From the NCBI GenBank assembly GCA_041319085.1, contig CP101033.1, positions 3,677,501 to 3,741,500 on the forward strand: 64,000 bases of DNA. The letters run 5' to 3'. This document shows, piece by piece, positions 9,283 to 17,511 of the stretch. Within the stretch, counting starts at the first letter, position 1, and each line of letters starts with the position of its first letter. The translations under genes were made by a program, and so were the position numbers. Source of the stretch: Aeromonas veronii. GTDB lineage: Bacteria; Pseudomonadota; Gammaproteobacteria; Enterobacterales; Aeromonadaceae. The notes beneath the pieces were generated by a model. The model saw only the letters and a program-made list of their open reading frames with translations. It did not search any database and had not been told where the DNA came from.

Positions 9283-10428
9283 ATGGCCAATCTGGATTTT
9301 TTTTCACTTTATAAGAATATTATTGCGATTCCCTCTATCAGCAGCACGGATCCCAAGTGGGATCAGAGCAACGAGGCGGTGATCCGGCTGCTGGCCGACT
9401 GGTTCGGTCAGCTCGGTTTTCAGTGCGAGGTAACGGCACTCCCCGATCTGCCAGGCAAGTTCAATCTGGTGGCGACGATGGGTCAGGGCGAGGGCGGTCT
9501 GCTGCTGGCGGGTCACACCGATACGGTGCCGTTCGATGAGGGGGGCTGGAGCAAGGATCCCTTCAAGGTGACCGAAGAGGGCAACCGCCTCTATGGCCTC
9601 GGCACCATCGATATGAAGGGCTTCTTCGCCTTTATCGTCGAGGCGCTGAAAGAGATCGACCTAACCAAGATCAGCAAGCCGCTGCGCATCCTCGCCACCG
9701 CTGATGAAGAGACCACCATGGCGGGGGCCCGCGCCATCGCCGCCGCTGCCGAGCTGAAACCCGACTACGCGGTGATTGGCGAGCCGACCGGACTGGTGCC
9801 TGTGGTGGCCCACAAGGGCCATATGTCGGAGGCAATCCGCATTACCGGCAAGAGCGGTCACAGCTCGGATCCCGCCAACGGCGTCAACGCGCTGGAGATC
9901 ATGCACAAGGCGATGGGACAGGTGCTGCGCTTGCAGCAGGATCTGAAAGATCGCTACGCCGATCACCGCTTTGCCGTGCCGCAGCCGACCCTGAACCTCG
10001 GTTACATTCAGGGTGGTGACAGCCCGAACCGCATCTGCGGCTGCTGCGAGCTGCATATCGACCTGCGACCCACCCCGCAGGTGGGGCCGATTGAGCTGAT
10101 GGGGATGCTGAAAGAGGCGCTCTCTCCCATCGAGATCCACCAACCCGGCTGCCTGCATCTGCAACATCTGCACGAGCCCATTCCCGCCTACGCCTGCGCC
10201 GACGACTCTGTGCTGGTGCGCGAAGCAGAGAAGGCGAGCGGTCGCGCCGCCGAGTCGGTCAACTACTGCACCGAGGCGCCGTTTATCCAGCAGCTTGGTT
10301 GCGAGACCATCGTCATGGGCCCCGGTCATATCACCCAGGCGCATCAGCCGGATGAGTATCTCGACCTCTCCTTCGTCAAGCCGACCACCACAGTGTTGCA
10401 ACACCTGATCAGACGTTTTTGCCTGTAG
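9283..10428 (+). CDS. argE: Acetylornithine deacetylase
   Basis: Zinc M20 peptidase-family enzyme that releases ornithine from N-acetylornithine. ATG 9283 has a strong AAGGAGGAGCTG upstream and gives 381 residues. Metal-site stretches are GHTDTVPFD (His/Asp), [21 protein letters not shown] with the catalytic Glu pair, EPTGL, and a late [14 protein letters not shown] with the last His ligand. It is divergent from argCBFG, as in Vibrio and E. coli, which implies joint ArgR control. Confidence 0.96.
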   Translation: MANLDFFSLYKNIIAIPSISSTDPKWDQSNEAVIRLLADWFGQLGFQCEVTALPDLPGKFNLVATMGQGEGGLLLAGHTDTVPFDEGGWSKDPFKVTEEGNRLYGLGTIDMKGFFAFIVEALKEIDLTKISKPLRILATADEETTMAGARAIAAAAELKPDYAVIGEPTGLVPVVAHKGHMSEAIRITGKSGHSSDPANGVNALEIMHKAMGQVLRLQQDLKDRYADHRFAVPQPTLNLGYIQGGDSPNRICGCCELHIDLRPTPQVGPIELMGMLKEALSPIEIHQPGCLHLQHLHEPIPAYACADDSVLVREAEKASGRAAESVNYCTEAPFIQQLGCETIVMGPGHITQAHQPDEYLDLSFVKPTTTVLQHLIRRFCL

Positions 10429-10525
10429 CCGCGGCGATGAAAGGGGCGTAAAACTGTAAGTAAGTTACATAACAAGCCGGTTGTGGAGTGGTGATGGAAA
10501 TACATGTTCTGAATCGGCCTGTTAT

Positions 10526-10558
10526 TTGACCTTGCGCAGACAATCTGGGTAGATTGTC
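10526..10558 (+). promoter_or_regulatory. Candidate ppc promoter with overlapping dyad
   Basis: TTGACC at 10526, an 18-base spacer and TAGATT at 10550 make a plausible sigma70 promoter. The -10 lies inside a perfect 8-bp inverted repeat, GACAATCT and AGATTGTC around GGGT (10539-10558), which could be an operator. A second dyad, GTTGT-N6-ACAAC, is at 10581-10596 further into the leader. Confidence 0.45.
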
Positions 10559-10658
10559 ACCCTAAGATGACGGAGCATATGTTGTAATCGCACAACAATA
10601 AGTGAGGCTGTCATGCACCCCGGATGGGTGTCAGGCACCAACAAGATAAGGATGTGGA

Positions 10659-13292
10659 ATGAACGAAAAGTACGCCGCACTACGCGCCAACGTAGGTATG
10701 CTGGGTCAGCTGCTGGGTAAATCCATCAAGGATCATCAGGGTCAGGCCTTTCTCGACAAGATCGAAACCATTCGCCAATTGGCCAAGTCCTCCCGCAAGG
10801 GCAATGAATCAGACCGGGAACGTCTGCTCGATACCCTGCGCACCCTGAGCGATGATGAACTGCTGCCGGTGGCGCGCGCCTTCAGCCAGTTCCTCAATCT
10901 GGCCAACGTGGCGGAACAGTTCCACACCATCTCCCGTCGCTGCGAAGAGCAGGTCTGCACCCCGGATCCGCTGGAGCAGATGTTCGACAAGCTGAAAGCC
11001 TCCAACCTGTCGCAAGAGGCCATCATTCAGGCCGTGCGCGAGCTGGATATCGATCTGGTGCTGACCGCTCACCCGACCGAGGTGACCCGTCGCACCCTGA
11101 TCCACAAGCATGTGCAGCTCAACGACTGCCTCGAAGCGCTGGAGCTCTCCGACCTGCTGCCCCGCGAGCGGGACAAGATCCTCAATCGCATCGAGCAGCT
11201 CATCAATCAGGCATGGCACACCAACGAGATCCGCGAACAGCGCCCGACCCCGGTCGACGAGGCCAAGTGGGGCTTCGCGGTGGTGGAGAACAGCCTGTGG
11301 CCAGCTATTCCCGAATTCATGCGCAATCTGGACGAGCGTCTGCAACACCATCTGGGTGTGCGGCTGCCGCTGGATGCCGCGCCGGTCAAGTTCACCTCCT
11401 GGATGGGCGGTGACCGTGACGGCAACCCCTTCGTCACCGCCAAGGTGACTGCCGAAGTGCTGGAGCTGGGCCGCTGGATGGCGGTGAGCCTGTTCTACAA
11501 AGACATCAAGGAGCTCACCTCCGAGCTCTCCATGTCCGACTGTACCGACGCCGTGCGCGCTCGCGTTGGCGATCACCCCGAGCCCTACCGCGCGCTGGTG
11601 CGCGAGCTGCGTGAAGCGCTGCGAGAAACCAAGGAGCATTTGACCGCCAAGGTGCAGGGCCAGGCGAGCGAGAGTCAGGATCTGGTCAAGACCACCGCCC
11701 AGCTGCGCGAGCCGCTGGAGCTCTGCTACCACTCATTGCACGCCTGCGGCATGGGCAACATCGCCGATGGCATGCTGCTGGATGTGCTGCGCAAGGTCGC
11801 CTGTTTCGGTATCCATCTGGTCAAGCTTGATATCCGTCAGGATGGCGAGCGTCACGGGCTGGTCTTCTCCGAGCTGACCCGCTATCTGGGGCTGGGTGAC
11901 TACGCCGAGTGGAGCGAGGATGACAAGCAGGCCTTCCTGCTCAATGAACTGAACTCCCGCCGCCCGCTCATTCCTCACGACTGGGAGCCGAGCGCCGAGG
12001 TGCGCGAGACGCTGGATACCTGTCAGGTCATCGCCCAGCACGACCCCGATGCGTTCGGCATCTACATCATCTCCATGGCCGGTGCGCCATCGGACGTGCT
12101 GTCGGTGCAACTGTTGCTCAAAGAGGCGGGCTGCAAGTTCCGCATGCCGGTCGCCCCGCTATTTGAAACCCAGGATGACCTGATGGCAGGCACCGCCGTG
12201 ATGGAGCGTCTGCTCTCGGTGGACTGGTATCGCGGCTACATTCAGGGCCGTCAGTACGTGATGATCGGTTACTCCGACTCCGCCAAGGATGCGGGCATGA
12301 TGGCCGCTGGCTGGGCCCAGTACGCCGCCATGGAATCCCTGGTGGGGCTGGCCGAAGCCAATAACATCCGCCTCACCCTGTTCCATGGCCGTGGCGGTAC
12401 CGTCGGTCGTGGTGGTGCGCCTGCCCATCAGGCCATCCTCTCCCAGCCGCCGGGATCCCTGCGCGGCGGTCTGCGTACCACCGAACAGGGGGAGATGATC
12501 CGCTTCAAGTTCGGTCTGCCGAAAGTGGCGATCAAGAGTCTGGAGCTCTACACCAGCGCCGTGCTGGAAGGGAACCTGCTGCCACCGCCCAAGCCGAAAG
12601 AGTGCTGGCGCGAGGTGATGGAACAGCTGGCCGCCGACTCCTGCGATCACTACCGCAGTATCGTGCGTGGTCATCCGGACTTCGTCCCTTACTTCCGTGC
12701 CGCCACCCCGGAGATGGAGCTCGGCAAGCTGCCGCTCGGATCGCGCCCTGCCAAGCGCAAGCCCAACGGCGGCGTCGAGAGCCTGCGCGCCATTCCGTGG
12801 ATCTTTGCCTGGACCCAGAACCGCCTGATGCTGCCGGCCTGGCTCGGTGCCCACAAGGCGCTGCAACAGGCCATCGACGGCGGCAAGCTGGCGGTGCTGG
12901 AAGAGATGAGCGCCCAGTGGCCCTTCTTCCGCACTCGCCTCGAAATGCTGGAGATGGTATTCCTCAAGGCGGACGTCTGGCTCGCCGAGTACTACGACAC
13001 CCGTCTGGTGCCGCAGGAGCTGTGGGGCCTTGGCAAGCAGTTGCGTCAGGAGCTCGCCGAATCCATCGAGGTGGTGCTGAAACTGAGCCCGCGCGGGGAT
13101 CTGCTGGAGGATCAGCCCTGGATCAAGGAGTCCATCAAGCTGCGCAACCCCTACACAGACCCGCTCAACGTGCTGCAGGCCGAGCTGCTCAACCGCTCCC
13201 GCAACCACCCGGAGACTCTGCACCCCGAGCTGGACAAGGCGCTGATGGTCACCATCGCCGGTATCGCCGCAGGGATGCGTAACACCGGTTGA
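10659..13292 (+). CDS. ppc: Phosphoenolpyruvate carboxylase
   Basis: Anaplerotic enzyme fixing bicarbonate onto PEP to give oxaloacetate. The product is 877 residues (E. coli 883). The catalytic His motif VLTAHPTEV is near residue 135, and [26 protein letters not shown] and the glycine loop [14 protein letters not shown] are all intact. The end MRNTG matches the essential C-terminal glycine of the family. Its transcription terminator has been split by an insertion sequence just downstream. Confidence 0.98.
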   Translation: MNEKYAALRANVGMLGQLLGKSIKDHQGQAFLDKIETIRQLAKSSRKGNESDRERLLDTLRTLSDDELLPVARAFSQFLNLANVAEQFHTISRRCEEQVCTPDPLEQMFDKLKASNLSQEAIIQAVRELDIDLVLTAHPTEVTRRTLIHKHVQLNDCLEALELSDLLPRERDKILNRIEQLINQAWHTNEIREQRPTPVDEAKWGFAVVENSLWPAIPEFMRNLDERLQHHLGVRLPLDAAPVKFTSWMGGDRDGNPFVTAKVTAEVLELGRWMAVSLFYKDIKELTSELSMSDCTDAVRARVGDHPEPYRALVRELREALRETKEHLTAKVQGQASESQDLVKTTAQLREPLELCYHSLHACGMGNIADGMLLDVLRKVACFGIHLVKLDIRQDGERHGLVFSELTRYLGLGDYAEWSEDDKQAFLLNELNSRRPLIPHDWEPSAEVRETLDTCQVIAQHDPDAFGIYIISMAGAPSDVLSVQLLLKEAGCKFRMPVAPLFETQDDLMAGTAVMERLLSVDWYRGYIQGRQYVMIGYSDSAKDAGMMAAGWAQYAAMESLVGLAEANNIRLTLFHGRGGTVGRGGAPAHQAILSQPPGSLRGGLRTTEQGEMIRFKFGLPKVAIKSLELYTSAVLEGNLLPPPKPKECWREVMEQLAADSCDHYRSIVRGHPDFVPYFRAATPEMELGKLPLGSRPAKRKPNGGVESLRAIPWIFAWTQNRLMLPAWLGAHKALQQAIDGGKLAVLEEMSAQWPFFRTRLEMLEMVFLKADVWLAEYYDTRLVPQELWGLGKQLRQELAESIEVVLKLSPRGDLLEDQPWIKESIKLRNPYTDPLNVLQAELLNRSRNHPETLHPELDKALMVTIAGIAAGMRNTG

Positions 13293-13320
13293 TGGTCGGG
13301 GCGATCACGCTCCCCTCAAT

Positions 13321-13338
13321 GACAAAGGGCGCCTCGGC
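13321..13338 (+). terminator. Left half of the interrupted ppc terminator hairpin
   Basis: The 13-base arm GACAAAGGGCGCC (13321-13333) is the exact complement of GGCGCCCTTTGTC at 14845-14857. Without the insertion they would form a perfect stem around TC. The element entered the loop and duplicated GCCTCGGC (13331-13338 and 14840-14847). Confidence 0.8.
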
Positions 13339-13353
13339 CTGTCTCTTATACAC

Positions 13354-13384
13354 AAATCCCCAAGCATCGCTTGGGGATTTTTTT
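13354..13384 (+). terminator. Terminator just inside the IS left end
   Basis: Twelve-base perfect stem AAATCCCCAAGC / GCTTGGGGATTT with loop ATC, followed by TTTT. It would stop read-through from ppc before the transposase gene, a common way for IS elements to avoid activation by outside promoters. Here it also replaces the disrupted ppc terminator. Confidence 0.85.
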
Positions 13385-13442
13385 GAACCTTTTCCCTTCT
13401 CCGTGATCTGACTCTTTTGCCATCCCTTATCACGGCTCTAAT

Positions 13443-14822
13443 ATGCATCTCACCCAACTCGAACAATGGGCATTCGACCAGTTTGGCCATGCCAATCTCA
13501 AGGACCCCAGACGCACTGAACGTCTCGTCAAACTCGCCACCGCCCTTGCTCAACAACCCGGAGATTGCGTGTCACAACTTCCCCTCTCACCCGCCGACAT
13601 GGAAGGCTCATATCGCTTTATTCGCAACCACCATGTCAATGCCGATGCCATTGCTGATGCAGGCTTTGCCACCACCGCAGCCCTAGCCAGGGACTACGAC
13701 CTGTTGCTGGCACTGGAAGATACCACGGCCCTGACCTTCAACCATGCCAGCGTCCATGATGAGCTGGGGCACACCAATCAAGGCAGTAGTCGCGCTCTGC
13801 TGGCTCACTCCGTCTTGTTGTTTGCTCCGCATAAATCGCAGGTGGTCGGCATGATTGCACAGCGTATCTGGACCCGTGATGTCAGCAAGCGGGGAGAGAG
13901 CCACCGGCATGCCACCCGGCCTTACAAGGAGAAAGAGAGTCGCAAGTGGGAGGAGGCATCCGTGGCCTTTGCCGCCCGTCTCGGCACTCAGATGGCCAAC
14001 GTTATCTCGGTCTGTGACCGGGAAGCGGATATCTACGAATATCTGCATTACAAGCAGAGCAACCAACAACGCTTTGTGGTGCGCTCGATGCAAAGTCGCT
14101 GTATCGAAGAGCATGACCACAAGCTCTACGACTATGCCCGGCAGTGCCACTCTGCCGGCACCAAGGTCGTCAAAATACCGCAGCGGGGCGGCAGAAAAGC
14201 CAGAGAGGCCGTGCTCGACATCAAGTTTACCAAAGTCACCCTAAAGGCTCCGGCCAACAAGCGTAACGAGCCGGATATCCCGCTCTACTACGTGGGATGC
14301 ATTGAGCAGGGCGATGCCTCTGACCGGCTGGAGTGGCACCTGCTGACTAGTGAAGCCGTGACCGACGATGCACAGGCCCGCAAGGTTATCGGCTATTACG
14401 AGCGGCGCTGGCTTATCGAGGATTATCACAAGGTCTGGAAGAGTGCCGGCACTCGGGTAGAAACCTTAAGGATGCAGAGCATGGATAACCTGAAGCGGAT
14501 GTGCGTCATCTTGTCGTTTATCGCGGTGCGTCTGTTGCAATTGAGGTTTATCAACGAGGAGTCATCGGCACAGAATCAAAGCTGCGAAACGGTGATAGGC
14601 CCGACGGGGTGGAAGCTGCTTTGGCGAAAGGTAGAGAAAACGCCGTTGCCAACCAAGGTGCCGGATATGAGATGGGCGTACCGGAGCCTGGCCAAGCTGG
14701 GGGGCTGGAAGGACACTAAACGAACGGGGCGGGCTTCAATAGCGGCATTATGGGAGGGCTGGTTTCGACTCCAGACCCTCCTGGAAGGCTACGAACTGGC
14801 GCAGTCTCTTGAGCACCAATAG
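13443..14822 (+). CDS. IS4-family transposase (Tn5/IS50-like)
   Basis: DDE transposase of 459 residues that fills the element. The IS4-family signature Y-x2-R-x3-E-x6-K is exact in YYERRWLIEDYHKVWK near residue 320. The two catalytic aspartates are probably in LALEDTTAL and SVCDREADIYEY. The N-terminus (LEQWAFDQFGHANLKDPRRTERLV) matches the Tn5-type DNA-binding domain. The frame is uninterrupted, so the element may be active. The Shine-Dalgarno is poor, as expected for low transposase expression. Confidence 0.95.
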   Translation: MHLTQLEQWAFDQFGHANLKDPRRTERLVKLATALAQQPGDCVSQLPLSPADMEGSYRFIRNHHVNADAIADAGFATTAALARDYDLLLALEDTTALTFNHASVHDELGHTNQGSSRALLAHSVLLFAPHKSQVVGMIAQRIWTRDVSKRGESHRHATRPYKEKESRKWEEASVAFAARLGTQMANVISVCDREADIYEYLHYKQSNQQRFVVRSMQSRCIEEHDHKLYDYARQCHSAGTKVVKIPQRGGRKAREAVLDIKFTKVTLKAPANKRNEPDIPLYYVGCIEQGDASDRLEWHLLTSEAVTDDAQARKVIGYYERRWLIEDYHKVWKSAGTRVETLRMQSMDNLKRMCVILSFIAVRLLQLRFINEESSAQNQSCETVIGPTGWKLLWRKVEKTPLPTKVPDMRWAYRSLAKLGGWKDTKRTGRASIAALWEGWFRLQTLLEGYELAQSLEHQ

Positions 14823-14839
14823 TTGTGATCAAGAGACAG

Positions 14840-14857
14840 GCCTCGGCGCCCTTTGTC
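14840..14857 (+). terminator. Right half of the interrupted ppc terminator hairpin
   Basis: Contains the second target copy GCCTCGGC (14840-14847) and the arm GGCGCCCTTTGTC (14845-14857) complementary to 13321-13333. It is now about 1.5 kb away from its partner. Confidence 0.8.
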
Positions 14858-15109
14858 ATCTCTATACGGCCCGCTGGCGCCACCTTGCCGCAAGAATATT
14901 GGCCGTCAGGCGTTGTAGCGTTAGGGAATAGTGAATCGCTGGCCTGTCGGTTCGATTAGCACAGCGTAATCGGACGATCGAGCGTCTGTTGTTCCAGCTA
15001 TTGCTGCGAGTCAACGGCGGCCCTTATCTACGATCTGCGTTGCCCGGACGGTATCTCGCACAAATCAAACGGGGCGACCATCTGGTCGCCCTTTTTGTGT
15101 GCATCGGCT
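14858..15109. other. Non-coding stretch ending in a plus-strand terminator; possible small RNA
   Basis: No protein-coding frame with family features is visible. The stretch ends in a good plus-strand terminator at 15070-15096, yet ppc upstream already has terminators. A short plus-strand transcript starting in this region is possible. I see no clear sigma70 promoter. Confidence 0.35.
15070..15096 (+). terminator. Plus-strand terminator with no recognised plus-strand gene before it
   Basis: Stem GGGCGACC / GGTCGCCC around ATCT, followed by TTTTTGTG on the plus strand. On the minus strand the stem is followed by CGTTTGATTTG, so it could also end exoD transcription. Confidence 0.75.
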
Positions 15110-15748
15110 TTAGTCGAGCAGGCCGCTGGCGCTCTGGCCCGCCATCAGCAAGCCGATGGCCAGCACGCTGAACCAAACCAGAGTCGCGCTCACCAGCAGG
15201 TAGCCGCTGGCGACGAACAGGCCATCCCGTTGCAACATGCCGGTGCAGAGCAGCAGGATGGCCCAGGCAGGCATGGCGTTGGTAAACGGGATGGCGCCCA
15301 GGGGCAGCATCAGCAGCAGGGCGGCCAGCATGATCAGCAGGCCGTTGCAGCGGTTGACCGTGCTGCTGCCGGTCAACACCAGCAGGCGCGGGCGGATCAC
15401 GCGATCGACCCGGGCCAGCAGATCCGCCCCCTTGTGCAGGGTGGGCTTGAGCTGGTCGGCGGCGAAGCGGCGCTCCATCAGCATAGCGGGCAGCCAGGGC
15501 ACCCGGTTGAGGGTGATGCCGATGCCGATAAAGAGGATCAGCAGGCCGAACGGGGTACTGACGCCGGGGATGGAGACCGGCAGCAGAAAGGGGACGGTGA
15601 GCAGCACGCAAAACAGCAACATGCCCTGTTCACCCACCAGCACGAGCATCTGGCGCAGGCTGATATGGCTCTCCTCGATGGCGTGCGCGGTGGCCCGCAG
15701 GGTATCCGCGAGGGTGGTTTTGGGGTCGTTGAGTTGCGCGGCAACCAT
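15110..15748 (-). CDS. ExoD-like exopolysaccharide synthesis membrane protein
   Basis: Member of the ExoD family, named for a rhizobial protein affecting exopolysaccharide production and alkali tolerance; its molecular role is unknown. From ATG 15748 the product is 212 residues (MVAAQLND), with AGGA about 10 bases upstream. It has hydrophobic segments around VLLTVPFLLPVSIPGVSTPFGLLILFIG, LLIMLAALLLMLPLG and the C-terminal third. The stretch PFGLLILFIGIGITLNRVPWLP is typical of the family. A longer start at 15808 is possible. It is monocistronic between non-coding stretches. Confidence 0.8.
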   Translation of the reverse strand: MVAAQLNDPKTTLADTLRATAHAIEESHISLRQMLVLVGEQGMLLFCVLLTVPFLLPVSIPGVSTPFGLLILFIGIGITLNRVPWLPAMLMERRFAADQLKPTLHKGADLLARVDRVIRPRLLVLTGSSTVNRCNGLLIMLAALLLMLPLGAIPFTNAMPAWAILLLCTGMLQRDGLFVASGYLLVSATLVWFSVLAIGLLMAGQSASGLLD

Positions 15749-16086
15749 TCCCTGATGTCCTTTTGAGTGGTGATAACGGGCCCCGCTGACCCGATTTGGT
15801 GCCAGCATACGTGGTAGAGGTTAACCGTCGATGAATGGTGGCGGGTGGCGCATCGCGGCGGCAGACATGCTGCTCGGGAGTGGCGACGGCGAAGGATAAA
15901 TCGCGCCATGAAAGTGATCCGGTACAGCCGCCGTTTTTCGGCTACAGCGCCGCCATCTACGTCGAGAAGAGCGACGAGGTGGTGCAACCGGCGCCGTGTT
16001 CAGCCTGCTCGATTCACGGCAAGGGCCGCGCTCCGGCAGCTGGAGCCCCTTTTTCATTCACTATGTTGCACTCGTGGCCAGTCCTA
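15749..16086. other. Non-coding stretch with a second plus-strand terminator
   Basis: Lies between the exoD start and the end of the cyclase gene. Short frames exist on both strands, but none has a good ribosome site plus family-like sequence. A plus-strand hairpin, GCTCC/GGAGC followed by CCCTTTTTC, is at 16029-16060. A short plus-strand transcript or gene remnant is possible. Confidence 0.35.
16029..16060 (+). terminator. Candidate plus-strand terminator
   Basis: GCTCC pairs with GGAGC around GGCAGCT, embedded in GGGC...CCCC, then TTTTTC. On the minus strand there is no T run, so it does not suit the cyclase gene that ends at 16087. Confidence 0.5.
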
Positions 16087-17010
16087 TCACGCCTCGTTGG
16101 TCGTCGGTGTAGCCCACACAGCGCAGTTTCTGCCCGCCTCCTTGGCACCATAGAGTGCCTGATCCACTCGCTTGAACAGCGAGGCCGCCGACTCCTTGGG
16201 TTCGCTGATCCCCACTCCGAGGCTGACTGTTAGGGGATGGGCCGGGTTGGAGGCGATGGTGCGGGTCGCCGCAAGCAGGGTGTTGGCCAACTGCTGCAAT
16301 TCGGCTTTGTTGGCGACGGGCAGCAGCAGGGCAAACTCTTCACCGCCAACGCGGGCCGCCAGCGCCTCGGGCGGGCAGTGCCGTTGCAACAGCTCGCCAA
16401 ACTGCTGCAACACCCGATCCCCGATATCGTGACCGTAGTTGTCATTGATCACCTTGAAGTGATCGAGATCCAGCAGGATGAGCGCATGCCCCTCCCCCTG
16501 CTTCAGAAACAGCTGCTGATGAAAGTAGCGCCGGTTTGGCAGCTGGGTCAGATCGTCGAACAGCGCCTGCTGTCTGAGCTGGGTATTGATGTGGAAGAGG
16601 TAGTGCATGGTGCTCAGGATGCCGATGCTGCTGAGCAGGATGCCGCTGGAGCGCAGCAGATCCTCGGCATAGATGGCTAGCCAGAGTGGCTGTGCCACCA
16701 GCTCGTCCATGATGTCGACGGTGGCCCCTATGATCCACAACATCAGGCCGCAGGAGAGCAGGCGGTAGGTGTGGGTGGGCAAATGGGCACACTGCACCAC
16801 CCAGAACAGGAACAGCATGGTGAGTCCGTTGATCACCTCAAAGCCAACGCTGATGACATGGAGGCGAGCGAACGGGAAATGGGGCAGCAGCAACAGATGA
16901 AGGGCCATGATGGCCAGCATCACTCCCCCCAGCAGCGCGATGTGGACACGATGCTCCCAGTCAAGATGGCGGTAGTGAGAGAGGCTGATGTAGAGACGAT
17001 CGAACTGCAT
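16087..17010 (-). CDS. Membrane diguanylate cyclase (GGDEF protein)
   Basis: Makes the second messenger cyclic di-GMP from GTP. From ATG 17010, preceded by GAGGAACACC, the product is 307 residues. The N-terminal half has about five hydrophobic segments (residues ~25-140). Residues ~150-300 form the GGDEF domain with FDDLTQLPNRRYF, LDLDHFKVINDNYGHDIGD and the active loop RVGGEEFALLLP. The inhibitory RxxD site normally found five residues before the loop is absent (the segment is EALAARV), so product inhibition may be lost. It is divergent from amtB across 501 bases. Confidence 0.92.
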   Translation of the reverse strand: MQFDRLYISLSHYRHLDWEHRVHIALLGGVMLAIMALHLLLLPHFPFARLHVISVGFEVINGLTMLFLFWVVQCAHLPTHTYRLLSCGLMLWIIGATVDIMDELVAQPLWLAIYAEDLLRSSGILLSSIGILSTMHYLFHINTQLRQQALFDDLTQLPNRRYFHQQLFLKQGEGHALILLDLDHFKVINDNYGHDIGDRVLQQFGELLQRHCPPEALAARVGGEEFALLLPVANKAELQQLANTLLAATRTIASNPAHPLTVSLGVGISEPKESAASLFKRVDQALYGAKEAGRNCAVWATPTTNEA

Positions 17011-17167
17011 GGTGTTCCTCTGATTGGGCCTACCATCACCTTGCACACAAGGGGCTGTGTAATGGTATGCCTTAGTCGGATAACAGGAAACGGCGGGTCT
17101 CAGTGTAAACGAACAGGCCTGCAGCACGCGATATCGATGACGCCAGCTTGTGGGCTCGCGCCGGGTT

Positions 17168-17184
17168 TGCGCCCTTCTGGTGCG
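17168..17184 (+). promoter_or_regulatory. NtrC binding site 1 for amtB
   Basis: TGCGCC-CTTC-TGGTGCG is a near-palindrome close to the NtrC consensus TGCACC-N4/5-GGTGCA. It lies about 140 bases upstream of the sigma54 promoter, suitable for enhancer binding. Confidence 0.75.
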
Positions 17185-17238
17185 CGAACGATAGCCTGCC
17201 CTGTCACAGGGCGCCACTGGGCAGGTTAGCGCAGCGAG

Positions 17239-17255
17239 TGCGCCAAATTGGTGCG
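17239..17255 (+). promoter_or_regulatory. NtrC binding site 2 for amtB
   Basis: TGCGCC-AAAT-TGGTGCG has the same half-sites as site 1, with centres 71 bases (about seven helical turns) apart. Two aligned sites favour NtrC oligomer formation. Confidence 0.8.
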
Positions 17256-17307
17256 CCAATGATGCCATCCGCAGTTAATAACATGATTTAAAAGAATTTA
17301 AATTTAT

Positions 17308-17321
17308 GGCCCGCTTTATGC
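17308..17321 (+). promoter_or_regulatory. Sigma54 promoter of amtB
   Basis: TATGGCCCGCTTTATGCTTT has GG at 17308-17309 and GC at 17320-17321 with ten bases between, the invariant -24/-12 spacing. Transcription should start near 17333. Together with the NtrC sites it predicts induction under nitrogen limitation. Confidence 0.78.
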
Positions 17322-17511
17322 TTTTACCTATCAGACAGTCTCTTGCAGTCATCGGCGGCAGACGCTGTGAACAGGACGTGGCAAGAGAGATCCCCGTGCC
17401 GGGCACGGTGTGATTCTGGCGGGTTGCAGCAACACCCTGCGGCTCGCCACAGATTCAATCAGGAAAACGGCGCCGGTCTCGGACCGGTACGACAGGGAAG
17501 GAGAGTGCTCT

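Larger units (their letters stand above)
13339..14839 (+). mobile_element. IS4-family (IS50 group) insertion sequence, complete
   Basis: 1501 bases bounded by inverted ends. The left end reads CTGTCTCTTATACACAAAT. The right end, complemented, reads CTGTCTCTTGATCACAACT. The first 9 bases match exactly, and overall the ends resemble the outside/mosaic and inside ends of IS50. It is flanked by the 8-bp direct repeat GCCTCGGC, within the 8-9 bp known for this group, and contains one intact transposase gene. I cannot assign an ISfinder name. Confidence 0.92.
17011..17511. other. Divergent cyclase-amtB control region
   Basis: 501 bases without a gene. It holds two NtrC-type sites, a sigma54 promoter, and an untranslated amtB leader of about 180 bases with small hairpins (for example CCGTGCC GG GCACGG near 17396-17409). 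A glnK gene, usual before amtB, is absent here. Confidence 0.75.

Noticed and set aside
13339..13357. Left IS end resembling a transposase adaptor sequence, possible library artefact
   Set aside because: The match sits at the end of a complete IS with an intact transposase, a matching right end and an 8-bp target duplication, so it is natural.
14989..15096. T-arm-like sequence GGTTCGATT at about 14949 suggesting a tRNA remnant
   Set aside because: No matching acceptor, anticodon or D arm could be found around it.
15835..16233. 132-codon plus-strand frame before and into the cyclase gene
   Set aside because: It runs through a plus-strand terminator and into antisense of the cyclase. One short stretch (FFGYSAAIYVEKSDEVV) looks protein-like but is too short to call.
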